DNA of 64,000 nucleotides from the NCBI RefSeq assembly GCF_038396675.1, contig NC_088934.1:40999501-41063500 (forward strand), read 5' to 3'. The notes under the pieces are model-generated. The model made no database searches. It saw only the letters and a program-made list of their open reading frames with translations, and was not told the origin of the DNA. Made by a program: the position numbers and the translations under genes. This document shows, in pieces, positions 35,276 to 49,479 of this stretch. How positions within the stretch are numbered: position 1 is the stretch's first letter; every line of letters starts with the position of its first letter. Source of the DNA: Hydra vulgaris (lineage: Eukaryota; Cnidaria; Hydrozoa; Anthoathecata; Hydridae).

Positions 35276-35780
35276 ATCGCTACAGAATCACAATCACCAC
35301 AGGTGTTTTCTCAAAGCAAACTAAACAACTTGGTCAGAGATTTAAATCTCTTAAAGTTAAGTTGTTAGGCTCGAGATTATCTGAAAAAGAACTTGCTGAT
35401 TCAAGGAAAAGAAAGAATTACTATCACTGTTTCCAGAAGAAGATAACTTCGTATTCTGTAGTGATATTTGTTCTCTGAATCAGAAAATGAGACACTGCTA
35501 TAACTCAATTGACCTTTTATTGAAAGCCCCAAAAGTTAAAAACTTTTCCTGCTATACAATGACATCAAATTAGCTTGTATTCCAATTGGATATTCAATAG
35601 TACCGAAGGAAAGTTATGACATCATAAAGATGTTTTTAGAGAAGATTTATTGTAAAGAGCATAATTTGATCATCTGTTGTGATATCAAAGCTGACAACAG
35701 CTGATTTTTAAAGAGAGATTAAACATGCTCAAAAATCAAAAAAGCAGTTTTTTTCCTGCTTTAATGCATCTAAGTCTGTA
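35276..35780 (+). pseudogene. Relic of an unnamed transposon-associated protein
   Basis: FSQSKLNNLVRDLNLLKVK and LLGSRLSEKELAD open the fragment. After several shifts it gives IKLACIPIGYSIVPKESYD and FLEKIYCKEHNLIICCDIK. This motif order (a conserved lead part, then an I-P-I-G...C-D-I-K segment) recurs in repeated proteins of cnidarian and insect genomes. The usual continuation with a CxxC pair is missing. There are at least three frameshifts and a TGA at about 35701. Its superfamily and role are unknown. Confidence 0.55.
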
Positions 35781-36299
35781 AATTAGAACTTACTGGTGCT
35801 TGTCTAACATATAGCTTTGTACAAAGTTTGTTTTTCTATCTTTTTTTTTTATGTTTTAAGGGAGGGGGGCAATATTCTTGATTTTTCCCCTCAATCTACG
35901 GATCTGCCTCTGCAATGTATACCATAAACTAAGATCTTGTCTATATTTAAAAATACACTTTTTTATCCTTTTATTTATTGTAAAAACGAGACGTCCAATG
36001 AAAAAAGTACTGCTGTTATTGACATCAGTATTATTGAATTATATATAAAAAAAAACTCAAATTGTAATCAGCAAAATAAAATTAATTTGCAGAGTAGCGT
36101 AATCCAATTATAATAATACTTATTTCTTTATCTCAATCTTTAAGCTGCTTAAACTTAAAACTTAAAAGTAAATTTTAAATAAGCACTATCTATAACAGTA
36201 TTTAAAAAAAAAAAAAAATTGAAAGGTACTTATGTTACTATTGTAACGGTTTAATGGATAAAAGTATGAGTTCCAAGGACATTTGGATTACTACTCTTT
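35781..36299. other. AT-rich stretch, no gene seen
   Basis: A G-rich/C-rich patch (GGGAGGGGGGCAATATTC, 35859-35876, followed by CCCCTCAATCTACGG) resembles a repeat edge. Nothing coding. Confidence 0.35.
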
Positions 36300-37430
36300 T
36301 TCAAGATGTAATTGAGAACTTGAAAGCTGTAATTAAGGAACGTAAGATGTAATTTAGAACATGAAAGTTATAAATAAGAAATCATAAGATGCAATTGAGA
36401 ACATAGTAGTTGTAATTAAGAAAAGTTTATAATATAGGTTTACAGAACAAAGTTTTTGTACTTTTAATTTTTTCGTCTAATTTAACTTGTAATTAAAGAT
36501 TGGTTTCTAATTTAGCCAGGGTGGCCGTATGGGTTGGTTTTCAATAAATAATAATATACTATCAATAAAATAAAAAAGTGATGAAAAAGGCATTGCGGTT
36601 TCTGCGGTAACTGGAAAAATCCTATCGGGTGTTTTTTTTGTTTGTTTGTGAAAATTATATTTGAGAAATCAGATGAATAATAAATAAAACACAAATAACT
36701 TATTTACAAAAAAATATAAAAATTTAAATCGAATTAAAAAATGTAATTAAAAACTATTGTAATATTCAGTTAAACACCAACTTGGGCATCTTATATATTT
36801 AAAATCGTTGCGTAAAGCTTCGTAGTATGTTGAGAAAAATCACCTTCTATTATTATACTAATTGCCGCAGAACCAATTCTTTCCAAAGCTGCATTCGTTG
36901 TTCGACAATGTCAGCACCAAATACAAATGAAATGCGTTTTTAACGTTACTTTTTATTTTAGACTAGATTATTTCCACCGGGTTCTACAATGGATTGTGGG
37001 GTTCTAAACGTTACAACTGAGCGGGAGAATTTTTAAACCCCTTTTCCAAACGAGCGTGACATGCAGCATAATCTGTTATAATGACCAAATCCTCTAAAAG
37101 GCTCCTGGATGTAACTGACTGGTGAAACATAACTAACATCTACTTGTTACAAGATTCTGCATTAAATGATGAGTTTCCATTATGACAGGATGAATTAAAG
37201 GCTAACTTATATTTGACCCCTAAATTTTGTGCCAGAGTCATCCAATCGTCATTTTGCTCAATACATTCAGCAATTCTTCTTCTGTCATTCGGTGAAGGTT
37301 AAACATAATGTTTTCTTTTAACTCAATTACATTTTACAACTTTTTAATTACATGTTGTGTTTCTCAATTACGTATTGCAATTTCTTAATTACAAATTCCA
37401 TGTTCTTAATTACATCTTGAAAAGGTGAAG
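36300..37430 (-). mobile_element. DNA element with 21-bp sub-repeats in inverted ends
   Basis: The outer ends are CTTTTTCAAGATGTAATTGA (about 36298) and, inverted, CCTTTTCAAGATGTAATTAA (about 37425). Each end is built from about five to six units of roughly 21 bp around TGTAATTAAGAACATGAAAG: 36310-36435 on the left and 37315-37425 on the right. The middle holds a minus-strand relic near 37215-37300 (RRRIAECIEQNDDWMTLAQN then LGVKYKLAFNS), which reads like the N-terminal helix-turn-helix of a Tc1/mariner-type transposase. The rest is full of stops. Target duplications could not be decided. Confidence 0.65.
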
Positions 37431-37435
37431 AGATG

Positions 37436-37500
37436 CCACGAATATACGGTGACTATTCGGTATTCGGCCGATTCAGCGACTTTTTTTAACTATTCGGAAT
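37436..37500. repeat. ATTCGGTATTCGGCCGA repeat end
   Basis: ACTATTCGGTATTCGGCCGA and CTATTCGGAATTCGGTATTC are short clustered inverted and direct repeats typical of MITE ends. No partner end was located. Confidence 0.45.
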
Positions 37501-37855
37501 TCGGTATTCATCAATAGATCTTATTTTTTATTAATATAAAATCTATTGGTGGTAAGTTATGAATAAAAATTTTTATCGTTTGATGATAGCAAATGATTGC
37601 ATTTTTCATATGTCAATAAATGTGTGCTGTAACATAACGCAATCACAAATGAAAAAAACTAGGGCTAAAACTTTGACAAGAAAAACTGCAAAGAAATTTA
37701 AGTGCAAGTGTCCTACATCGTAAAAACATTAAAAAATAAAACAAGCATTTGTGACATATAGAACAAAGAAATTCGCACTGATAAGTATAAAGAGCAGTTT
37801 TAACTGTAAGGTGGATGAATGTGTTGTAAGTTTAGTAACCGTGAATTTGCCATTG

Positions 37856-38264
37856 ATGACGAGCATAGGCGTGTCCAGACCTTACTCACAGGTCGTGCAC
37901 AACAGTGGCATATTAGAGGAATTAGGTTTCTACTCCCCCTGGTTATACTGTAGGTAATAATTAGTATTAGTTAGGCTATACCTGGATAACTAAATGATAA
38001 AAAAGGCTTTCTATATCTAAGAAAGTCTTTTTTTCACATCCATTTTTATAATTATAGTTCTTTTCAGTGATTTTTTCGCGCTTTTGACTCACTAAAAGGT
38101 CAAAAAAAAGGAAGAGTCACTAACAGCACTACTACTAACACTATTAAGTAGCGTATTGTTATATAGAGATTGCTATAGCAATTTATAATGTAAGTTTGAT
38201 CAAACTTTGCCGGTCATGCCTGTGCATGACAAGCAAGAGCCGTAGACACGCCTATGATGACGAG
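37856..38264. mobile_element. hAT-type MITE with ATGACGAG duplication
   Basis: The element runs 37864-38256 (393 bp) with ends CATAGGCGTGTCCAGAC and, inverted, CATAGGCGTGTCTAC. It is flanked by the 8-bp direct repeat ATGACGAG (37856-37863 and 38257-38264). An 8-bp duplication with CAxxGGCGTG-like ends fits hAT. It has no transposase; the short frame crossing its left end is not a gene. Confidence 0.88.
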
Positions 38265-38907
38265 TTGTATTTTACATAAACATAAAAATTTTGGAAACTG
38301 AAAATGAAGATCAACTGTGAAAAAAAAATTTTTTATTGCTTAAGGAAAGTTGATAAAAATGTTGAACAACTAATGTGCAAACTTGTATACAGAAAAATTG
38401 ATGCAGTATGTCGTAATGGCAAGAAAGTATTTTTTCACTCCCGAGAGTAAAAAATAAACATATTGCTTATTATTCTGTACAAATTTTTTTTTCATTAAAT
38501 TTTTCTTTGTACTTTTGCTACTTTTCTTTATTTTATGCTGAATTTTTGTCACAAAGGGTTACTAAAATTTCGAATACCACTTTATCATAACTTAAACGTA
38601 ATTTAAATAGTTATGAAACGAGGCAATGTAAATTCTACGGTTTTGTATAAGGAGACACTCAGCTTTTTTTTTAATTTCAATCTGTAGATATAATTAACAA
38701 TAACAATAAAGCTCTTTTTCTACGCGTAAATTTTTTATACAGAGATTATATAACAATCTGATATTTATACAACTTTAAACACGCCCGTACCCAGCTTTCA
38801 GACTTAATGCCTAAAAGTTATCTATAATAAACATCAAATATATCTGGGTGAGAGCCTGTTAAACATTTATAAATTAAATGAATTAAATTTTTAAAAGTCA
38901 AGAAACT
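38265..38907. other. 3' flank of gene B
   Basis: AT-rich, no other gene. A polyadenylation signal for gene B could not be pinned down. Confidence 0.35.
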
Positions 38908-41900
38908 CTAAAACGGTTTGATTAAAACAAAACTGTCCGTTTTAAAGCATTTTAAAATCATATATTCACAATCAAAGTTTAAAAGTTGCTGGTAAGATAT
39001 TGAAATTTGATTACCAACCCCAACATCTATTTCAAGGGAGAATGTTTTTTTTGTGTTCTTGATTCTTCTTAAAAAATTCTCCGCTTTGTCAAATCTATCA
39101 AAAGTACTAATGTAAACAAAGTCTAATCGTTTATCGTCTTCACTCCGATTACTTGAATTTTTTGAATAATTAAGAAACTTTTCGTCTTCAGTCTCCAAAT
39201 CTTCTGGACTTTCTTCGTTGGTGACAGGATATAATGTTCGACGTCTTAATTTCATGGCTGGCGACATTTGCAAAATTACAGAGTTGGCTTGTTCAAAGTA
39301 TACTCGGTGTTTGTTCAAAGTATGTACTGGGTGAAAAATTTGTTTTCTTGACTCTAAAGTTTCGCAACTTGGAGATAAAATAAGATTTTTTAAAATGTGA
39401 AACGGTTTTCTTTTCAAACCAGGATCCTAAAAATACATCATGTACATTCATATTTATGGTGCAAAGTTAGAAAGCTGGACTATTTAATTTAGTCAACTAA
39501 TAACTTGTTTGAAAGTTTAAAAATGTAGAAACATGAATTAACTTTAATAATTTAATATCAAACTTTATCTTATACTTTTAAAAACTTGTTACAAATAAAT
39601 GTGATAAAACACTTTTTATTTAAAATGTTGCATAGTTTTTCATTTATTGTTATTTTTTTGATTATTTTTATTTAATGTGCATAATCTGGTAATAACTAGG
39701 GGTGCGCCAATGTATCGGCATTGATATTGACCTGCCGATGCATCGGCATCGGTTTTGGTAATCATCAGCCGATACCATTTGTTTTGAAAACACCAGTTTT
39801 TTTTTTAGTTTATTTCTATTTGCATGTGAAAATATAGTTATTCCGTAAACAAAAATGCATGCATAAGCCTAAATTATTATGTAGACATACCTGCAACCAC
39901 TAAATCTTTAGCTATTTTGAACAGATTTTTATCAGAGGCTTCCGACAATTTTAGTGTTTTCCAAACTATACAAAGAGACAATAAATGTAAACGTAATGAA
40001 AATTGTAAAAAAGTATATTACGCCACATTCTTTCTTTTGATATTTTTGTTTGGCAAAGTTTACAAATTATTTTTTTATCTCAAAAATAGATTCCTTTACC
40101 TAAAACATCCAAAACGATTATATTTATTTTGTTTCTAAAATGGTATTTTGTTTCTAAAAAGGTATTTTGTTTCCAAATGTTTTTGAGGATACTAATATAC
40201 AATAATTAACCACGTAACTATAAGAAATATGGAAATTTAACCACGTTTAAAAATGATTGCAAGATTAAGCTTTTTTGTTTCAGCAACAGAAATACATTTT
40301 GAAACTGCTCATCGTCATTCAAATTTTCTACATTGACGCAAGCAGTTTGTTTTTCGTTAGGTTATAAGTAATTACGTTTTAAAAAACAAGATAATTCGAA
40401 TAAAAATAAAATACATAACCAAATAGTCATAAAACCTTTAAATTTTCACATACAAAATCGTGAAAAGAAATCAACAAAGAACAGCTTGTCGCTTTGTTGT
40501 TCAAACATTAGGTAAATTAAATGGACTATTACAAGCATAAATTAATTTATAATAATAATAACAAACTATGTAATTAATTATTTTTTTAATTTGGAAAGTT
40601 CAGTAAATCAGAAAGTTGGAAATCAGTGTAATGTCTCAGTGTAAACTCTCACGTGATTCGAAAATAAAGAAAGCAGCTATTACTGTATAATATGATATAT
40701 AAAAACTTCATATATTTTTAGAAAAAATCATTTATTTAATTTTGTTTTAAATAAAATAACTTTTGTCTAATTTCTGTGTCGTAAGATATTTTAGTTAATT
40801 AAGACCAATTGTGTTTTAAAATTTAAAAGTAGTTTTACAAGCATAGAAAAAGCATAAAAAGTTATTTGTAATGTGATGTAAAAAACGTGACGTAAAAAAC
40901 CATGTTTTTGTAAGTAGATAGTAAATCTCGTGCAAATAATAGTGTTATTCTTAAAAAGATGAATGTTAACTTTAAAGCATAAGGAAAAGTCAAAAATTTT
41001 AAAAGGTTGTACTTTAATATTCCCTGCATATTAAAAAAGCTATTCTGAAAATAATTGACGAAAAAAAAGTGCAAGTTAATCTCTTTAATTTTTGAAGAAA
41101 AATCGTTTCAAAACGTTTTTTTTTTAATTTATGTTATGTAATAATTATATAACAACAACGAAAATAAATAAAACACTTTTTTAAATCATTTCACAAACAA
41201 TTAATAGATAAGCTCGCACATTTTTGTTTTTGCACAAAGTCCGCAAATTTGAGGAGGTTACAAAATTTAGATCATAATTTCCAAACATTTTCAATAAAAG
41301 TAAAGTTTTCCAAACATCTTTAATGAAAATAAACATAAGGTTGGTTTAAAACTGTAAAAAGTTGAACTCTCACCTTTGGTTAAGGGCGTGATACACAGAC
41401 ATCTGATTAGGAATGTGCTACACTTATATTTGGTAAAAGTCATGCTTTACATTTAGAGCTTTTGTTATTCCTAGGGTCCAATGATTGTAAACTTTCTCAA
41501 AGTCATCTTCATTTGTCATTTATGAAGATGCCTAAATTTGCAATGTGATTAATGCTCATAAGTTGTTGCAATAACAATTAACTTTTGTTCAGGCTGTGGA
41601 TTTTAAACGTTGTTAGGCAATTATTTTGGATCACTTTTCGTTTATAATGCTCGTGAATTTATAACTTTGTTAGGCAATTATTTTAACTAAACGATTACTT
41701 CGCGGTTCAAAATTAAACTAGAAAAACAACTTGACATTCACAAAACCATTGTTTTGGATTATTTTTGGTGTATAATGCCCATTCATTATAAACATTATAA
41801 GGCATTTACTTTAATCAAACGATTACTTTTCAGTTCAAAGTTAAGCTAAAAAAGCAACCCATTGTTTAATAAAATTTTATTGTTCAAAACGTCTTTGAAC

Positions 41901-44900
41901 TTAAATTTTAGAATAAATTTTACTTCTCATTAGTTTTTTACGCAGCTTTGTCCACTTTATAAAGTCCAGGACTTATGCAATAAAAATTACAGATTCGCAA
42001 CAGATCTTTTGATTTTTATCAGTTTTTAGTCTTTTATCAAGTTTTTTATCAGCTTTTTTTTGTTTTGTTTCGATTTATGTTGACTTTTGGTTCTCTCTTT
42101 ATTAATTTCTCGTATTTTCCGTTTCTTAGCTTAGCGTTAATTATTTTCAGTTTTTAAAAAATCTTTTCACCACTTATTTACTGCAGAAAAATTATTTTTC
42201 TGTTATATTCATTGTCTATAACATTTATGCTCCAACTCTAACAGAAGGGTGAAAAATAAGGTTTCTTGTTTCCAGCAAGATTTGGTAGTATGATGGCAAG
42301 AGTGTACACCGATGAAGTATTACAAACCAATTCTAACTAAATTTACAAACCGCGAATGAGTTTCTAACTCATTCGCGGTTTGTAAATTTAGTTAGAACCT
42401 GATTATTTGGAGATTGAAGTTTGTTGGTTCACAGAACATTGAATATTGATGCTGGTCCATCAATAAAGGTCGATTAAGGTTGGGGCAGTCTGTTACCCTA
42501 AAAATATTAACATACATTTTACGTATTTTATTTGAAAACATATAATTTGTATCGCGAAACATTTAATTTGTCATACCTTTTAAATTGAAAATATAAAATG
42601 TATATTGAATATAGTTCCATATCATTCGATAATCATTAAAACGATAGGTAATTTTAAAGGAAATAATGGGGAGTAATTTCCCCCCCCCCCTTCCCTTTCT
42701 AAAAAAGAATTTTTATATTTACCTTAGTTTTTAAGGATTCGCCCCACCCCCATCATTTTATAGAATCTCCCCTAATTAATGCTGTTTATAATATTGAGCA
42801 ACTTCTGAATAAACACATAAAGTATACGATATTAGAATTAATACCTGGTTAAAATAAAAGTTGTCATCTTTCTATTTTTCTACTTAAAAACGGAAACTTT
42901 TAATACCGGATTGATCCAAAAACTTTACTTCATGATTGTAAAAGCGCTAAAATGACCTGTAAACACTAACAGCGACAAATGATGCAGACAAATGACACTG
43001 AAAGCTGGCACCAACACTGACACCGACAACTGGATGAAGTTTGTTTTAAATGAGTGCCAGCAAAGTTGGCAAATTAAATTATTTTTATTATTATTATTTT
43101 ATTTTTTTTTGCATCAGTAAAATTAATTTTTAAATACAACTCATAATTGTTTAAACTAAAAGAATCGAATTCTACTTTGAAAATCTTCTATTGACTTGTT
43201 GTTCTATTGACTTGTTGTTCTATTGACTTGTTCTTCTATTGACTTGTTCTTCTATTGACTTGTTCTTCTATTGACTTGTTCTTCTATTGACTTGTTGTTT
43301 TACGTCAGAAAGACCTTAAGCGTTAGGAATACTTTTTGAATAAATGGATCTATCAAAAAGCGTCATTGAATTGTGTCTGTAAATATCATAGCTGACAAAT
43401 ATGCAACAAAAATGTGACACATTCAGAATGTTGTATATGGGTTAGTTATTATAACATATTAAAAACTTCTACTTATCTATGATTTATTGTATTGAAATAA
43501 TCAAGAATATTACATGAAGTTGTTGTTTCAGTACCTATACTTCTCATTATTTTAGCACTTTGACCTCGTATTTTTTAAAACATGAATAAAAGTTACACCC
43601 TTTGAAATTGATTTGTTGTTTAAAATTATAATTAATTCTGAATTTACTATGATTTCTCACTATATTTTACCAAAAATTTATTTTAAAAACATCCAAACGT
43701 AATCTATTGTATATTTTTATTCATTAAACTAATTTTAATGAATCAAATTGTTTATCAAATTACTTTTAATAAGACATTCTGCAAAAAAAAAATTACTTTT
43801 TTTTGGTTATTAAGGCATTTTAAAAAAACCTTAAGGTTTTGTTACAGAGCACTCTTTCAATGAGCGTTTAACTAGTAGGTTCATGCTCCTATACCTATGT
43901 TTTATATATGGCCAGAGCAAGCTTCAAATCATGTACTCTTGATTCTGAAGCTCTAACAACTGCGCCACGGCTGCCTAAAATCTTTTACTTTATTTGAAAC
44001 AATAACTAACAAGAACTCAAAACATATTGGCTTCTGCCTAAAACAGACATTTTGGAGAGCGACAGTTAGTTTGGTACCTGGTTATCTGGAATCAATCTCT
44101 CTTAAGTATACTGTAGAGTGGAGAACGTTGACCAAATCTTTTTTTCTTTAATGTTTTTATTATAGGCATTTTGTTTTTTATTTCTTTTTTTTTTATACCT
44201 AAAAGTTTGGGAAAATCTAAAATTATTATAACTAATAATTATATATAAAATTGTTATATAATAACTGGTAAAATCATTAAAAGTTTATGTTCAGTTTTCA
44301 TTTCATAACATTTTTGTTAGAGCATATCACCTGGGCCAAAATTTTCCAAAGATAATTTTTTATTCTATTATTAATTTTTTTAACTATGCTTATGTTTGTT
44401 GAAACTTAAATATCAAATATTTAAGCATGTTGATTGAATATTTGTTATTTAAAGTTATTGAAACTTGTATATTTTATGTTAAGGTTTGTTGAAACTTAAA
44501 TATTTTATATTTAGGTTTGTTGAAAGTTAAATATTTTATATTTAGATTTGTTGGAACAAACCACATAGTACAAAACTTAAAAAATGCATTACTTATTTAA
44601 TAGGCCATGTTTATTTTCAAAATATTTCGAACATAAAATATTACAAATCCGAAGTAAAAATTTTTATTTGTTGTTTAGGATAGGTTTTAACATATACCCA
44701 ATATGTATTAAAATTAGTATTCACAAAAGGGTTGCATGTAGCATTGCAATGTGCAACCCTTAACGTTTGAACAACCTGCTTTAAAAAAAGCTTTTTGCTA
44801 AAATTATCAATTGATAATATGTAATATTATATAGTAAAATAATTCTTAAACTATAACCATTAAACTTAATACTCATATTTGCAGAACTGTTAAACACCAG

Positions 44901-46462
44901 TAAAATCATCACCACCACCACCACCACCACCACCACCGCCACCAGTGAACCGCCATCGGTTATAAATACTTCAAACAAATTGTTCAAAATATATTTCGGC
45001 TAATTAAAAAGACTAAACTTCCCCCGAAAGTAATATTTTTTGGTGAAGCCATACTCTAAAAATCAGTTTTTGATCTTCATTTTCGATCTGATTTGAACGA
45101 TGACAACAATAAAAAATATTATTTGCAGTTATCGTAAGCACTCTAAAATTCAATAGCAGCATTCAAATATAACCTTACATGTGCTTACACTGACGCATAT
45201 ACTTTATAATTTTACTTTTTAAATTAGTTTGTATATTATATCAGCAACTTTATTATGGTTAAGTTTAATTGCTTTTTTTCCAATGTACGTTTGTCATTTA
45301 TAAGAAGTTCCTAATTTATAAATAATTATTTTATAATTATAGACAGAAAAAGTAATTTATTAACGCGTAAAACACAAAAGGAAATCATACACATAAAACA
45401 CGTAACGATATTATAAACACGTAAAACACATAACGTAATTGAGTTTATTTAGATTTAGATAAGGAAAATATGTGTGTATATCTTTATACAGTAAAGTTTT
45501 TTAAGAAGACATGTACTTTAGATTTTATTATTTTCCAGCAACAATTACAAGAAACTAAACTAATCTATTAATAAGTCAACAGTTAAATCAAAATTTGAAT
45601 ACTTTAGTCAAGTATACTAATATAACAACCTATTAATAAGAAGTTTGAAGTAAAACTTTAAACCAAATACTATACAAAAGTAGAATTAAAAAATAGCTTG
45701 AAAAATGATAATTATTAATAGTTATTATTTCGAGGAAGTAGGGAAGTCAATTACCTCTTTTATTTTTTTTGCTGCATGGAAAAAATTGTTTTTCAAATAG
45801 GAAACACATATTGTGAGATGAAAAAATAAAGATCTTTGAAAATTGTATTTATAAAGCAATTTATTCAGCAAATTAAAAAAAATTTATTATTTGAAAATAA
45901 ATAATAGTTTTTATTAAACTAAATTATAAATGTTTCTTTTCAATAATATAAAAAGTTAGTAGAGAATATTAAACAACATTCTCACCTCGTCCAATTTTAT
46001 AATATGTTTAGGCATATATATCATTATGAAAAAATTGGTCTTTAAAACAATAAAAATCTTAAATTACCTCACGGTAAATATGAAATATATATGAAACTGA
46101 CAAAAAAATAATTCTTCATAAGGCAAGTAAAAAAGTATATACAAACAAATAAATAAAGTATATCATATTGATAATAGAGACAGTAAGTTAAAATAATAAC
46201 GACATAGTACAAAAGCTGTACAATTTTAACAAAACAGCTTATTTATCTAGTTTGAACTAATTAGACAAAAAATAAGTACAAAAATTAATATTTTTACCGA
46301 AACAGCTCGACTTCTCAATGATCCTTGAGTTTTAAGGCAACTTTTTAGCTTTTCCAAAATATCAACTAAGTCAACTACCTCGATTGGAATTGGATGTCCG
46401 TTTGTATATCTACATCTTAAAATGAGATCGCTTGAGAATACGTACTTTAACTCAACTTCCAT
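38908..46462 (-). CDS. Gene B, paralog of gene A with a long intron
   Basis: Exon 1 is 46462-46298 (55 codons): MEVELKYVFSSDLILRC, then PIPIEVVDLVDILEKLKS, ending TCG|GTAAAA. Exon 2 is 39426-38908 (172 codons), beginning DPGLKRKPF after acceptor ATTTTTAG and ending LIKPF. The product is about 227 residues. Aligned with gene A, the phase-0 intron falls at the same place. The shared blocks are ELKYVF/ELRYVF, VEVVDxVDxLE, LDFVYISTF, EIDVGVGNQI, YQQLLNFD and YMILKCF. The middle is acidic and poorly conserved (ESPEDLETEDEK). The intron of about 6.9 kb is filled with repeats; extra small exons there cannot be excluded. No known domain is recognised. Confidence 0.68.
39708..39790. repeat. GGGGTGCGCCAATGTATCGGC repeat edge in gene B intron
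   Basis: GGGGTGCGCCAATGTATCGG with several CGATGCATCG/ATCGGC palindromic pieces resembles a widespread MITE/hAT end. No partner end was found. Confidence 0.5.
39791..41600. other. Gene B intron, AT-rich filler
   Basis: No exon or RNA gene is recognised. Short frames here have no features. Confidence 0.35.
41620..41865. repeat. Diverged tandem duplication (~125 bp)
   Basis: The first unit runs TTATTTTGGATCACTTTTCG ... AAACGATTACTTCGCGG. The second runs TTGTTTTGGATTATTTTTGG ... AAACGATTACTTTTCAG. Two copies lie head to tail, roughly 80 percent alike by eye. Confidence 0.65.
42331..42397. repeat. Perfect 32-bp hairpin
   Basis: TTCTAACTAAATTTACAAAC and the following 12 bases (42331-42362) pair perfectly with 42366-42397, with a three-base loop. 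It lies inside the gene B intron. The perfect stem and short loop are unusual. Confidence 0.92.
43186..43297. repeat. 16-bp minisatellite, seven copies
   Basis: Unit TTCTATTGACTTGTTS repeated seven times, with G/C variation at the last base. Confidence 0.95.
43890..43978 (-). mobile_element. tRNA-like SINE head
   Basis: On the minus strand it reads TAGGCAGCCGTGGCGCAGTT, GTTAGAGCTTCAGAATCAAG and then a weak B-box region (ATTTGAAGC). It matches the head of the SINE at 26855 but lacks the shared body. It could also be a decayed tRNA. Confidence 0.55.
44390..44560. repeat. GTTTGTTGAAACTTAAATAT imperfect tandem repeat
   Basis: Four to five units of about 30-36 bp centred on TTTGTTGAAACTTAAATATT. 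Confidence 0.7.
44727..44761. repeat. Hairpin AAGGGTTGCA
   Basis: AAGGGTTGCA pairs with TGCAACCCTT across a 15-base loop. Confidence 0.75.
44909..44944. repeat. (CAC)n trinucleotide run
   Basis: About eleven CAC units within the gene B intron. The Val-rich frame across it on the minus strand is an artefact. Confidence 0.93.
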
Positions 46463-49285
<2,823 letters not shown>

Positions 49286-49479
49286 GTTGCCGTTGCGTAG
49301 TGGTTAGTGCGCTTGTATCAGAAACTAGAGATCCGCGGTTCAACGTCACCTCAACGCAAGTTTCATAACATCCGTAAAGAAAGAGGCGTGAACTTCCTTT
49401 CGAAGGCTCTTCCGCGGTTCTCTGTGATAAAACCGTAAGGGCTTGGGACAACTAAAACAAATTTTGAAAAAAAAAAAAA
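49286..49479 (+). mobile_element. tRNA-headed SINE, copy 2 (best preserved)
   Basis: The head GTTGCCGTTGCGTAGTGGTT has an A box, and CCGCGGTTCAACGTCACC a B box close to GGTTCRANNCC, so an internal polymerase III promoter is visible. The body has GAGGCGTGAACTTCCTTTCG and CTCTTCCGCGGTTCTCTGTG, matching copy 1. It ends in a 13-base A run (49467-49479). Confidence 0.82.

Noticed and set aside
43890-43978. A functional tRNA gene on the minus strand
   Set aside because: An A-box-like head is present but no acceptor or anticodon stem closes and the B box is weak. It matches the SINE heads instead.
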